From CADCTQ01 sp963844325 (GTDB lineage: Bacteria; Bacteroidota; Bacteroidia; Cytophagales; 172606-1), in NCBI GenBank assembly GCA_963844325.1, contig CAWJNV010000001.1:2666001-2730000 (forward strand): 64,000 bases of DNA. Direction: 5' to 3'. The position numbers and the translations under genes were made by a program. Shown one piece after another: positions 53,765 to 62,332 of this stretch; position 1 is the first letter of the stretch; every line of letters begins with the position of its first letter. The notes under the pieces are model-generated. The model ran no database searches, was not told the origin of the DNA, and saw nothing but the letters and a program-made list of their open reading frames with translations.

Positions 53765-54376
53765 ATGGACCATTCGCTGTTGCTACCCCGGACTACCTTC
53801 GGGGACCCGGCCCACCGGGGAAACGTACTCTCCCGCGCCGAAGCCACCCAACTGCTGGAACAGTGGGTAAAAAACGATAAACTCCGGCTCCACATGCGCC
53901 AGGTGGGGCACCTGATGCAGGCGTGGGCCCAAACCCGGGAACAACTGGATGCACCGGCCCAGTGGCAGTGGTACCTGGCCGGACTGCTGCACGACGCCGA
54001 CTGGGAACAGTGGCCGCAGGAACATTGCCGCCGCATCATCGGGGAACTCGAAACGCGCCGGGTAGACCCGGCCATCCTCCGGGCCATTGCCTGCCACGGC
54101 CCCCGGTATTTCGGGGTCGAGCCCGAAACGCCGATGGAAAAAATGCTCTACGCCTTTGATGAACTTTCGGGACTCATCCACGCCTACTCCCTCATGCGGC
54201 CCGGCGGGTACGAAGGCATGGAGGTCGGGGGCGTTAAAAAACGGCTCAAAGACAAAACGTTCGCGGCCCAGGTGTCCCGCGAGGACGTCAACGACGCGGC
54301 GGCCCGCGCCGGGGTAAGCGTGGAGGAACTGATTGCGTTCATCATCAGGCACCAGGCTGCGCTTCCGGCCTGGTAG
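53765..54376 (+). CDS. HD-domain phosphohydrolase-like protein
   Basis: 203 aa from the ATG at 53765. HD-fold features are LRLHMRQVGHLMQAWAQ (first His region), the HD pair in YLAGLLHDADWEQWP, and IACHGPRYFG (further His), with helical surroundings. Related small proteins are annotated as HDIG-domain or uridylyltransferase-like hydrolases; the substrate is unknown. Divergent from the Gfo/Idh gene. The protein is cytoplasmic. Confidence 0.78.
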   Translation: MDHSLLLPRTTFGDPAHRGNVLSRAEATQLLEQWVKNDKLRLHMRQVGHLMQAWAQTREQLDAPAQWQWYLAGLLHDADWEQWPQEHCRRIIGELETRRVDPAILRAIACHGPRYFGVEPETPMEKMLYAFDELSGLIHAYSLMRPGGYEGMEVGGVKKRLKDKTFAAQVSREDVNDAAARAGVSVEELIAFIIRHQAALPAW

Positions 54377-54485
54377 AAAACTGGTAGCAAAAAAGAACCG
54401 GGACCTGCTGACATAGGGTTGTCACCCATCGGCCGTTTATTTGTAAAATACCCGGCCGGGCGGGCAGTATCTTACTACAACGCGC

Positions 54486-54911
54486 ATGAAAACAGTAGCC
54501 GAAAAAATGGGCATCAGGCCGGGCATGCGGGCCATCCTGGTGCGGGCACCCGAAGGGATAGCCCAGACGATCCGTTTGCCCGGGTTGGACCTGGCCCCCA
54601 CGCTGGCGGAGGATTTCGATTACATTCATTTCTTTGCCCGCAGCCGGGCCGACCTGCGGGAGCACTTGCCCGGTTTGAAAAGCCACCTCAGGCCCACGGG
54701 CATGCTCTGGGTGTCGTGGCCGAAGGCCGGGCAGGCGGGCACGGACCTTTCGCTGCCCGCCGTAATTGAGATCGGCTACGACCACGGGCTGGTTGAAAGC
54801 AAGACCCTGGGCATTGACCGGGTGTGGGCGGCCATGAAGTTTACGTTTCCAAAGGCCGGAAAGACGTACCGCAACAGCTACGGCACGTTGAAGAATGATC
54901 CATCTCAGTAA
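54486..54911 (+). CDS. DUF3052 family protein
   Basis: 141 aa, the normal length. Signatures: KMGIRPGMRAILVRAPEG, DYIHFFARSRADLREHLP, RPTGMLWVSWPKAGQAGTDL and DRVWAAMKFTFPK. The family has no assigned reaction. The 109-bp gap to the HD gene contains no clear signal. A half-copy of the GGTTCGTTGTTCG word family lies just downstream (54922-54935). Confidence 0.8.
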   Translation: MKTVAEKMGIRPGMRAILVRAPEGIAQTIRLPGLDLAPTLAEDFDYIHFFARSRADLREHLPGLKSHLRPTGMLWVSWPKAGQAGTDLSLPAVIEIGYDHGLVESKTLGIDRVWAAMKFTFPKAGKTYRNSYGTLKNDPSQ

Positions 54912-54970
54912 AATGGGTAAATAGTGGTTCGTTGTTCGATTCCTCGCGGGTTTTTAATCAGATATTCAGT

Positions 54971-55399
54971 ATGGCCGTACCCAAACCAAAAAAGGAGAAG
55001 TTGACGGATTCCGCGCAGGTTGACGCATTTTTAGCCCAACTGCAACATCCGCTGAAGGAAGCCATCGGGGAAGTGCGCAGGATCATGTTAGGCGCCCACC
55101 CCGAACTCACCGAACACATCAAGTGGAATGCGCCGAGCTATTGTTACCGCGGCGACGACCGGGTCACGTTCAACCTGCACGGGGAGGGGTTTTTCCGGCT
55201 GGTGTTTCACTGCGGCGCCAAGGTAAAAGCCGTCAAACCGGCCGGACGACTACTCGATGACGCCACCGGGCTGCTGGAATGGGTGACCAATGACCGGGCC
55301 ACGGTTGCGTTTACGGGCGTGCCGGACGTACACGCGAAAGAAGCGGCCCTCGGGCGGGTGGTGAGGCAGTGGATCGCAGCCGCCGGTCAGGACGGGTAA
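54971..55399 (+). CDS. DUF1801 domain protein
   Basis: 142 aa from the ATG at 54971. The fold is recognised by VDAFLAQLQHPLKEAIGEVRRIMLG, IKWNAPSYCYRGDDRVTFN and a C-terminal VVRQWIAAA helix. The family (YdhG-like, SRPBCC-neighbour fold) is small and cytoplasmic; its function is unknown. It is followed by a winged-helix gene after 33 bp, probably in the same transcript. Confidence 0.78.
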   Translation: MAVPKPKKEKLTDSAQVDAFLAQLQHPLKEAIGEVRRIMLGAHPELTEHIKWNAPSYCYRGDDRVTFNLHGEGFFRLVFHCGAKVKAVKPAGRLLDDATGLLEWVTNDRATVAFTGVPDVHAKEAALGRVVRQWIAAAGQDG

Positions 55400-55432
55400 A
55401 GGTTCACGAGATTCGCCATCCCCCATTACTTC

Positions 55433-56518
55433 ATGAAAGCAACCGACATTGCGGCCTTGCGGCTGGCAAACCAACACCTGGCCGGCACCCGCCTGAAGAC
55501 GGCCAAAGACGTGGTGCAGTGGATGGGCGCCGTGCAGGCCCAGGATTACCCGATGGCCAAATGGGCCCTCGGCATCCGCCTGCCCGGCGTTACGGACGAG
55601 GTCGTCCAGTCGGCCCTCGACCGCGGGGAGATCATCCGGACCCACGTACTCCGGCCCACCTGGCACCTGGTGGCCGCCGACGACATTGGCTGGGTGCTCG
55701 CCCTAACCGCCCCGCACGTGCGGTCGTTGCTCACGTCGGGCCTCCGCGAACTGGAGCTTACCGAAAAGACCATTGCCGACAGCCAGCGGGTCATGGAAAG
55801 CGTCCTGGCCGGCGGTCGCCACCTGACCCGGCCGGAACTGGTGGGCGAATTCCGGCAGGCAAACCTGCCCGCCGACCCGTCCCGGACCGTGTACCTGATC
55901 ATGCGGGCCGAACTCGACGGCGTGGTGTGCAGCGGCCGGGTCAACGGAAAAGAACAAACCTACGCCCTGCTGGCCGAACGGGTGACGCCAACGGAAGCTT
56001 TGCCGCGGGAGGAAGGATTGGCCCGGCTGGCGCGGCGGTACTTCGCCAGCCACGGCCCGGCCACGGTGCGGGACTTTGCCTGGTGGTCGGGGTTGCCGGC
56101 CGGCGATGCGCGCAAAGGCGTGGCCCTGCTGGGGCCGGAGTTCGTTTCGCGTACGGTTGACGCGCAGACGTACTGGCTGCCCGGGGCGCTTGCGGAGCCC
56201 GGTACGGCCGGGGAGACGGTCTTTTTGCTCCCGGCGTTCGACGAATTTCTCATCAGCTACAAAGACCGCAGCGCTTCGCTGGCCGCCCAGCGCCAGGCGG
56301 GCGTGATCACAAGCAACGGTATTTTCCGGCCGGTGGTGTTGGTGAACGGGCAGGTAGCCGGCACGTGGAAACGAACGGTGAAGAAAGGGACCTTATGGGT
56401 CGAAACGGACCTGTTCGGGCCGGCCGGCCCACCCACCCGGGAACAGCTCGAAAACGCGGCGACCGGGCTGGGGCGGTTTCTGGATGCGCCTGTTGGCATA
56501 AAACAAACCACTGCATGA
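55433..56518 (+). CDS. Winged-helix DNA-binding protein of the AlkZ/HTH_42 superfamily
   Basis: 361 aa. Tandem winged-helix units with the Gln motif VQAQDYPMAKWALG near residue 35, the position of the catalytic QxQ of AlkZ-type DNA glycosylases, and the family end motif VLVNGQVAGTWKRTV. FLLPAFDEFLISYKDR is also typical. Members either repair alkylated or crosslinked DNA or simply bind DNA; the present motif suits the glycosylase-like branch, without proof of activity. Confidence 0.8.
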   Translation: MKATDIAALRLANQHLAGTRLKTAKDVVQWMGAVQAQDYPMAKWALGIRLPGVTDEVVQSALDRGEIIRTHVLRPTWHLVAADDIGWVLALTAPHVRSLLTSGLRELELTEKTIADSQRVMESVLAGGRHLTRPELVGEFRQANLPADPSRTVYLIMRAELDGVVCSGRVNGKEQTYALLAERVTPTEALPREEGLARLARRYFASHGPATVRDFAWWSGLPAGDARKGVALLGPEFVSRTVDAQTYWLPGALAEPGTAGETVFLLPAFDEFLISYKDRSASLAAQRQAGVITSNGIFRPVVLVNGQVAGTWKRTVKKGTLWVETDLFGPAGPPTREQLENAATGLGRFLDAPVGIKQTTA

Positions 56519-56570
56519 AGCCCGGGGGTACGGCTTCACCGACCCGCCGGATGACTGGTCCCCCGGCGGG

Positions 56571-57578
56571 TCAGGCGCTTTGGTAGTGCATCGGCGCCGC
56601 GCCGGTCCAGCGCTTGAAGGCCCGGCTGAAGGCGCTGACCTCGTTGTAGCCCAGGATGTAGGAGATTTCCTTGAGCGGGTGCCGGCCCGACGCCAGGTAC
56701 TGCAACGCCAGCGACTTGCGGGCTTCGTCCACGAGTTGCTGATACGTAATGCCTTCCTCCTGTAATTTGCGCTGCAAGCTGCGCGGGCTGAGGGCAAAGT
56801 TGGCCGCCACCGCCTCCAGCGTGGGAAGGCCCAGGTACGCGTTCGAGCGCAGGTAACCCAGCAGGCGTTCTTGCAGGGACCCGGTACGGGCGTAAGGGTC
56901 GCCGGCGGCCCCGGCCTGCCCGAGCAGGAGTTGTTGCAACTGGTAGTTGGCCGTCAGGATGGGTTCGTGCCAGTACCGGCCCTCAAACGCCAGGCTGTAT
57001 TCGCCCGCCCGGACGACCGGCGTACCCCGCAGCACCCGTTCGTATTCCCGGGCGTCTGCGGCCGCGTGGGGGAGCGTCACGGCGAGGGGCTTGAGTTTTT
57101 CCAGCACCAGTCCGTCGGCTTCGTGCAGGGTAAAGGCCATGAACAAATCCATCAGCTGGCGGAAAACGAAGGGCGACGCCTCTGCCCCGCCGGGGTCGGG
57201 GATGAACCGGATGGTGAAGGTGGCACCCGGCGGGGTAACTTCCAGGCGGAACAGGTCGGTGACCAGGTGCGCAAACGCGGCGGCTTGCGTAAGGGCTTCG
57301 CCCACGTCGCGGCACGCCTGGATCAGTTGCCCGACCACGCCCAGGGCCGCTCCTTGCAGCGACTCCCCCAGGTGCAGGCCGAACAAGGGGTCTTTGCTCA
57401 GGTGCACGGCGTTGCGCCACAAATCCTCCCACTGCTTGGGGGTAACGGCCGGCCCGGCCGGTTGCCGCAGGCGGTCGGGGTCGAGGGCCGAGAGCCCGGC
57501 GAGTCTTTCCAGGGAAAGGTCGCGCTGCACGGCGTAGGCCAGGAACTGGCGCAACAAGGTGTTGCGGGGGTCTTCCAT
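56571..57578 (-). CDS. AraC-family regulator with arabinose-binding-type N-domain
   Basis: 335 aa. The N-terminal ~190 residues match the Arabinose_bd-type domain (KDPLFGLHLGESLQGAALGVVGQLIQAC). The C-terminal HTH_18 has two helix-turn-helix units (LPTLEAVAANFALSPRSLQRKLQEEGITYQQL, split here, and PLKEISYILGYNEVSAFSRAFKRWTG). The class regulates amino-acid, phenol or virulence genes. It is divergent from the DinB gene across 167 bp. Confidence 0.88.
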   Translation of the reverse strand: MEDPRNTLLRQFLAYAVQRDLSLERLAGLSALDPDRLRQPAGPAVTPKQWEDLWRNAVHLSKDPLFGLHLGESLQGAALGVVGQLIQACRDVGEALTQAAAFAHLVTDLFRLEVTPPGATFTIRFIPDPGGAEASPFVFRQLMDLFMAFTLHEADGLVLEKLKPLAVTLPHAAADAREYERVLRGTPVVRAGEYSLAFEGRYWHEPILTANYQLQQLLLGQAGAAGDPYARTGSLQERLLGYLRSNAYLGLPTLEAVAANFALSPRSLQRKLQEEGITYQQLVDEARKSLALQYLASGRHPLKEISYILGYNEVSAFSRAFKRWTGAAPMHYQSA

Positions 57579-57745
57579 CGGAGTGGGTAAAGTACCGGCT
57601 CAAGGTAAGACAAATCCGCCAGGGGTGCGCTTCCCGGTCGCAAAAGGGTAAACAGTTGGCGCGGCAGGGTAAGTTGTCCTTTGCAATCGGTCAAACCGAT
57701 TCCGTCCAACGCTTGCTTTGCATAACCAACCACCAACCACCAGGG

Positions 57746-58210
57746 ATGAACAGGAAGATCGAGAATTTAAAAAACTACCGCCTTTATCTGCTGAAGCAAC
57801 TCGAAGGTTTGACAACCGGACAACTGAACGCCATTCCGGCCGGGTACAACAACAACGTGGTCTGGAACCTGGCGCACCTGGTGAGCGTCGCGCAGAACCT
57901 GGGGTACGTCCGGGCGGGGTTGCCCGTCGCGGTGGACGACCGGTACTTCTCCCCGTACCTGCCCGGCACCAGGCCGGAGCGGTTTATCGACGAAACGGAA
58001 ATCCAAACCATCAAGGCGTTATGCATCTCCTCGGTGGACCAGTTCCAGGCCGACTACGCTAAAAATGCATTCGGGAACTATTCGCCTTCGGCCGGGATCG
58101 CCAAAGTGTACGGCGTCGAAGTAACCCACATTGACGAGGCCATCGACTACCTGCTTTACCACGAAGGATTTCACGGCGGGTACGTGCTTTCCCTGAAACA
58201 CCGGTTGTAG
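57746..58210 (+). CDS. DinB superfamily protein
   Basis: 154 aa from the ATG at 57746. Four-helix DinB fold with metal-ligand histidines spaced as in the family: NVVWNLAHLVSVAQ, EAIDYLLYHEGFHGGYVLSL. Relatives are metal-dependent thiol S-transferases or stress proteins. TTGCTTTG at 57713-57720 is a weak -7 candidate. No partner is evident. Confidence 0.82.
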   Translation: MNRKIENLKNYRLYLLKQLEGLTTGQLNAIPAGYNNNVVWNLAHLVSVAQNLGYVRAGLPVAVDDRYFSPYLPGTRPERFIDETEIQTIKALCISSVDQFQADYAKNAFGNYSPSAGIAKVYGVEVTHIDEAIDYLLYHEGFHGGYVLSLKHRL

Positions 58211-58300
58211 AGGTAGAGGCTTTGGGGGACGGCCCGGCCCGTGGCGGGAAATGACAACGGGTTGGCGTTTCCGGGTAACGGCGGAGGGCACCGGTCGGCC

Positions 58301-58308
58301 TAGCTTTG
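58301..58308 (+). promoter_or_regulatory. Candidate -7 element of the small membrane protein gene
   Basis: TAGCTTTG, a perfect TAnnTTTG, 20 bp before the ATG at 58329; no -33 TTTG at the right distance. Confidence 0.35.
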
Positions 58309-58328
58309 TTAAAAAAAACGCAAAGCTT

Positions 58329-58724
58329 ATGATCTCCCTGAAACAAGTCCTGTTCTTGAATGCCGTCAGTTCCGGGGCCACGGGTGCCCTGTTGATGCTT
58401 TTTCCCGCCCCGGTTGCCCGCCTGTTCGGGGTGACGCCGGTAGTACCCTTCCTGGCGGTGGGGGCGTTTCTGCTGGTGTTTGCCGCCGCGGTGGGCTACG
58501 AAGGTACGCAGCAGCCGCCCCGCCCCGGCCGGGTTCAGCTCATCATTGCCCTCGACGTCGCCTGGGTCGTGGGGAGCCTGGTTGCCGTGGCCGTGCTGTT
58601 TTCAACCCTTTCGGCCCTGGGCAACGGGTTGATCCTGGCTGTAGCCGGCTGGGTGGCGGCTATGGCGTTCCTCCAAGCCAGGGGACTGCGGGAACGCAAT
58701 ACCGGGGCTTTGGGGCCGCAGTAA
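58329..58724 (+). CDS. Four-helix integral membrane protein
   Basis: 131 aa from the ATG at 58329. Four hydrophobic helices (VLFLNAVSSGATGALLMLF; VPFLAVGAFLLVFAAAVGY; LIIALDVAWVVGSLVAVAVL; GLILAVAGWVAAMAFLQ) joined by short loops. Family unrecognised, though similar small proteins are common in Bacteroidota and Actinobacteria. A strong terminator follows. Confidence 0.7.
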   Translation: MISLKQVLFLNAVSSGATGALLMLFPAPVARLFGVTPVVPFLAVGAFLLVFAAAVGYEGTQQPPRPGRVQLIIALDVAWVVGSLVAVAVLFSTLSALGNGLILAVAGWVAAMAFLQARGLRERNTGALGPQ

Positions 58725-58758
58725 GGAGAACCGTGGCGCCGGTCGTCCGCGGGACTGC

Positions 58759-58794
58759 ACCCCCCGGCTTTCGCAGGAACCCGGGGGGTGTTTT
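58759..58794 (+). terminator. Intrinsic terminator
   Basis: Perfect 9-bp stem ACCCCCCGG (58759-58767) with CCGGGGGGT (58781-58789), 13-base loop, then G and four T. It ends the membrane-protein transcript. Confidence 0.75.
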
Positions 58795-58838
58795 CCGGAC
58801 GAGGCTTTAAAAAACGGGTGCTGTCGGATTCGTTCTAT

Positions 58839-58867
58839 TTTGCCGGCCACCGACCATTGTACTTTTG
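58839..58867 (+). promoter_or_regulatory. Promoter candidate for the NmrA-like gene
   Basis: TTTG at 58839-58842, 17-bp spacer, TACTTTTG at 58860-58867 (perfect -7). The spacer is 2 bp shorter than the ideal. The start codon is 81 bp further on. Confidence 0.45.
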
Positions 58868-58948
58868 GCAACCGGAATAATGCTGTCCCGGAGCATCGTT
58901 CCGGGCAACCATTCAACCCAAGCCCATTCCGGAAAGGAGATCAAAACC

Positions 58949-59809
58949 ATGACCAAACCCAAAGACAATGCCCCGCAGACCATCCTGGTGCTGGGCGGCA
59001 CCGGCAAGACAGGCCGCCGGGTGGCCGAAAGACTCCGGCAACTGAGCCGGCCCTTCCGCATCGGCTCCCGGGCCGGCACCCCGCCCTTTGACTGGAACGA
59101 TGCGGCCACCTGGGGGCCGGCCCTCGAAGGGGTACGTGCCGCATACGTAGCCTTTCAGCCCGACCTGGCCGTGCCGGGTGCCGTCGGGACGATCCGCGCC
59201 TTTGCCCAAGCGGCCGTAGCCGCCGGCGTGCGGCACCTGGTGTTGCTGTCGGGACGGGGCGAACCCGAAGCGCAGCAGTGCGAGCAGATCGTCATGCAGT
59301 CGGGCGCCGGCTGGACCATCCTGCGGGCCAGTTGGTTCTGCCAGAATTTCAGCGAGAACTTCCTGCGGGAGCCGCTGCTGGCCGGCCACGTGGCCCTGCC
59401 GGCCGGAGCGGTTGTCGAGCCCTTCGTGGACGCCGACGACATTGCCGACGTGGCCGTAGCGGCACTCACTGCCCCCGGTCATGCCGGGCAGGTCTATGAA
59501 CTGACCGGCCCCCGGCTGCTCACCTTTGCGGAAGCAACCGGCGAAATTGCCCGGGCCACGGGCCGGTCCATTGCGTACGAACCCGTGCCGCTGGCCGCCT
59601 ACACGGGCACCCTGGCCGCGCACGGTGTGCCGCAGGACTACGTACAACTGGTGGCTTATTTGTTCGGCGAAGTGCTCGACGGACGCAATGCCCACCTGGC
59701 CGACGGCGTAGAACGCGCCCTGGGCCGCAAGCCCACCGACTTTTCGGACTACGCCCGTAAAGCGGCGGCTGCCGGCGCGTGGCACCGTCCTGCGGGCCAG
59801 CCCGTGTAA
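58949..59809 (+). CDS. NmrA-like NAD(P)-binding protein
   Basis: 286 aa from the ATG at 58949. Rossmann fold at the N-terminus (ILVLGGTGKTGRRVAERL), then VRHLVLLSGRGEPEAQQCE, WTILRASWFCQNFSENFL, and a substrate-side region with FVDADDIADVAVAAL. It is an atypical short-chain dehydrogenase of the NmrA/HSCARG group, either an NADPH sensor or a quinone-type reductase. The AraC gene follows by 67 bp in the same direction and may regulate it or respond with it. Confidence 0.83.
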   Translation: MTKPKDNAPQTILVLGGTGKTGRRVAERLRQLSRPFRIGSRAGTPPFDWNDAATWGPALEGVRAAYVAFQPDLAVPGAVGTIRAFAQAAVAAGVRHLVLLSGRGEPEAQQCEQIVMQSGAGWTILRASWFCQNFSENFLREPLLAGHVALPAGAVVEPFVDADDIADVAVAALTAPGHAGQVYELTGPRLLTFAEATGEIARATGRSIAYEPVPLAAYTGTLAAHGVPQDYVQLVAYLFGEVLDGRNAHLADGVERALGRKPTDFSDYARKAAAAGAWHRPAGQPV

Positions 59810-59821
59810 GGAGTTAAGGGT

Positions 59822-59852
59822 ATTGAAAAGGGAGGGTGTATGGTTATATTGC
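59822..59852 (+). promoter_or_regulatory. Possible promoter for the AraC gene
   Basis: ATTG at 59822-59825, 19-bp spacer, TATATTGC at 59845-59852, 24 bp before the ATG. Each box deviates from consensus. Confidence 0.3.
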
Positions 59853-59876
59853 TCAACAACCCCCAGCCATACCACC

Positions 59877-60704
59877 ATGGAATACCAGGTCATACCACCG
59901 CCCCCCGCGCTGAAAAACTACGTCCGTTACTTCTGGACGCTCGATTGCAGTTGCGCCGAACGGTCCCGGCAGGTGTTGAAACTGATGGCCGACCGGTATC
60001 CCCGGCTCATCGTGCAGCACCTGTCGGGCCACAGTGCCATCAGGGACCCGGGCGGCGAATTGCTGCCTGGGGCCTTCCTGGGGGGCGTAACCACCCGGCA
60101 AACTGCGTACGCCATCCAGGGATTCTACGCGCACACGTGCGTGAGTTTTTATCCCCACGGGCTGCACCGCCTTTTCGGAGTGGATGCCGCCCGGTTGACG
60201 GATGCCCTGCCGGATCTGGCTCACTTCTGCCCCCGCCGCCTCCAGGAAAGCTTGTTGCTGGCTCCCTCCCGCAGCGAACGGATTGCCCGGCTGGCCCGGT
60301 ACCTGCTGGATCAATTGCAGTCGCGGGGCCGCGAAGACCAGGCCCTGACGGCTTGCCTGCTGGAAGGAGACCCGGTTGGTGAGCCGGCCGGCGTGGGCGT
60401 GCTCCTGAAAAAGTACGGTTGGTCAGAACGGCAGCTGGAGCGGAAATTCAAAACGGCCGTCGGCATTTCGCCCGCCACCTACCTGCGAATTGTCCGGTTC
60501 GAAAAGGCCGTTGACCAATTGCGGTCGGACCGGTTCGGCAAGTTGCAAGACGTTGCGTTCGGACTCAATTACGCGGATCACTCTCACTTTACGCGGGAGT
60601 TCAAACAATTTTCCGGCTATACGCCCAAAGCCTTCCTGGCCGAGCAGAAGTATTCCGAAGAAAGCGCCTCATTCCTCGTCGGCGACAGAAATGCCGCCGG
60701 CTGA
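59877..60704 (+). CDS. AraC-family transcriptional regulator (DUF6597-like N-domain)
   Basis: 275 aa from the ATG at 59877. The N-terminal part begins PPPALKNYVRYFWTLD, the hallmark of the short AraC group that senses through an unknown cupin-like domain. The C-terminal double HTH shows LLKKYGWSERQLERKFKTAV and LQDVAFGLNYADHSHFTREF. Adjacent to and downstream of the NmrA-like gene, a common pairing for AraC and stress oxidoreductases. Confidence 0.85.
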   Translation: MEYQVIPPPPALKNYVRYFWTLDCSCAERSRQVLKLMADRYPRLIVQHLSGHSAIRDPGGELLPGAFLGGVTTRQTAYAIQGFYAHTCVSFYPHGLHRLFGVDAARLTDALPDLAHFCPRRLQESLLLAPSRSERIARLARYLLDQLQSRGREDQALTACLLEGDPVGEPAGVGVLLKKYGWSERQLERKFKTAVGISPATYLRIVRFEKAVDQLRSDRFGKLQDVAFGLNYADHSHFTREFKQFSGYTPKAFLAEQKYSEESASFLVGDRNAAG

Positions 60705-60773
60705 GCCGGCCGCTGGCGTGGGGGTTTAACCCCGATCTGTACTGAGCATATGAGGCTATGGGTATTCAGCCGG

Positions 60774-61433
60774 TCAGCCGGGCTTTCGGGCAACCACCAG
60801 CAGGCTGTCTACCCGCTGGAAAAGTCCGTTGAATTCCTGGTCGGGTTCCGGCTCCTCCACCGCCCGGACCGCCCGGAAGCCGGACGCGGCCAGCAGGGCG
60901 GTCACTTCCGCCGCATCGTAGAGCCGGAACCCGTACGACACGAAGGGATAGTGCTGCATGGTGGCTTTGGGCCGGAGCCCGAGGACCAGCGTACCGGCCG
61001 GTTTGAGGAGCCGGTGCAACCCGGCCAGTATTTCCTCCGGGTGCTCCCAGAAGTAAATGGTGTTTACCGCCAGTATTTTGTCGAACTGCGCCTCCGGGAA
61101 AGGCAACGACCCCGCCTCCGCCACCAGGAACCGGGCCTGGCCGTTAGCCACGGCGGCCTGGTTGCGGGAAGTGGCCTGCTGCACCATTTCCGGGGAGTAG
61201 TCACACCCCACGTAACGCACCGCAGGGCCCGCCGCCAGCAGGAGGGGCACAAAGGCCCCGTTGCCCATCCCTATTTCCAGGAGGGTGTCCTCCGGCTGTA
61301 CCGACAATTGGCTGACGGCCCGGAGGTTAAGGAGCCGGTTGCCTTCGTTCATTTTTTCCCCGACCTGGGCGGCCCTTTCCCCGGCCGGTTTGCGGAGTTG
61401 GGCGGCAATGTACCTGCGCGTATCCTGGTCCAT
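60774..61433 (-). CDS. Class I SAM-dependent methyltransferase
   Basis: 219 aa. SAM-binding motifs: TLLEIGMGNGAFVPLLL (motif I), VGCDYSPEMVQQA (motif II), and FDKILAVNTIYFWEHPEEIL (motif IV region), with KPAGTLVLGLRP after it. A methyltransferase type 11/25 fold, cytoplasmic, with an unidentified small-molecule acceptor. Convergent with the AraC gene, 69 bp apart. Confidence 0.85.
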   Translation of the reverse strand: MDQDTRRYIAAQLRKPAGERAAQVGEKMNEGNRLLNLRAVSQLSVQPEDTLLEIGMGNGAFVPLLLAAGPAVRYVGCDYSPEMVQQATSRNQAAVANGQARFLVAEAGSLPFPEAQFDKILAVNTIYFWEHPEEILAGLHRLLKPAGTLVLGLRPKATMQHYPFVSYGFRLYDAAEVTALLAASGFRAVRAVEEPEPDQEFNGLFQRVDSLLVVARKPG

Positions 61434-61897
61434 CTGGTGTAGTGATTAAGCGGAGTGATTAAACAATATACGAAGTGAGATGTGCGCACCGGGTGCTGCC
61501 CGGGCGGCAATCCGGCCCCAAACCCATTTTATTGCAAGGGGTGGTAAACCAAACGGTAACTGCCACATCCTGAGAAGTATTATTTTATGTAAATACCGTC
61601 AGGCAGGTATTGCTTATTATTTTTCAAGCATATACCTTACAAAAATATTTACACTATTAACTGAAGTTTAGCTGTCGCTTTGGCGTTCTGGATCAGGCTG
61701 CGGAGCATTTCGCTTTTCGTACGGTTTGATTTTCAGAAGGTTTGGCGTGCCTGTATTCCCGAATGCCGGGTTTTGAAAACTGCCTGTCAGGCTGCCGGTA
61801 CTTGCCACCGGGATGGTCGGTAGAATTAATAATAAGGAATAAGCCGAAAATCCTATCTTACAACAGAGTAGGCACGCAACACCACAAAAAACTACTT
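61434..61897. other. Intergenic region without a supported gene
   Basis: 464 bp, more AT-rich than average. It may carry a promoter for the following gene, but no clear TTTG/TAnnTTTG pair stands out. An open frame from 61742 leads into the next gene, but its first 52 codons look non-coding. Confidence 0.4.
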
Positions 61898-62233
61898 ATG
61901 GCATTACCACTTACTTTACCAGCATACAATCTTGATGCTGCATCAACCGTTCAGACAACTATAATATCAAATTATTACACGGCTCAAGTTGCTTTTTACG
62001 ACGGGCCAACCCTGGTTTACTCGGTGACCCTTATTCAACAGGCGCCGAAGGCTGTTATTCCGGACAACCTACAGGTTGGTTCATATAAAATTATCTCCGG
62101 AACGCTTACGCTACAGATACCAAGCAATATTCAGATGGGAACAGTGACCCTTGTAGGTTCCTACACCGATCTGGATATTCCTACTCCCCAGGAGATTAAC
62201 GCGGTAGTTGCCAATTGGACGCTTAACCAGTAA
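61898..62233 (+). CDS. Small beta-rich protein, paralogue of the next gene
   Basis: 111 aa from the ATG at 61898, no signal peptide. Beta-strand alternation throughout (VAFYDGPTLVYSVTLIQQ, IISGTLTLQIPSNIQMG, INAVVANWTLNQ). The last ~80 residues align clearly with the C-terminal ~80 residues of the next protein. I recognise no family. Composition is lower in GC than in most of the window. An intrinsic-terminator-like stem follows. Confidence 0.6.
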   Translation: MALPLTLPAYNLDAASTVQTTIISNYYTAQVAFYDGPTLVYSVTLIQQAPKAVIPDNLQVGSYKIISGTLTLQIPSNIQMGTVTLVGSYTDLDIPTPQEINAVVANWTLNQ

Positions 62234-62238
62234 TTTTT

Positions 62239-62276
62239 ACGGGTGTTTTGTCAACTCAGGTTGATAAAACACCCGT
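62239..62276. terminator. Intrinsic-terminator-like stem
   Basis: 17-bp arms at 62239-62255 and 62260-62276 with one G-T wobble and a TCAG tetraloop (ACGGGTGTTTT...AAAACACCCGT). Only a short T-run (TTTG) follows. It separates the two paralogous genes. Confidence 0.65.
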
Positions 62277-62332
62277 TTGTCCTTGAAATCGTTTCATCCT
62301 TAGGTTGGTTAAGTCCGGACCAATGCAATCTG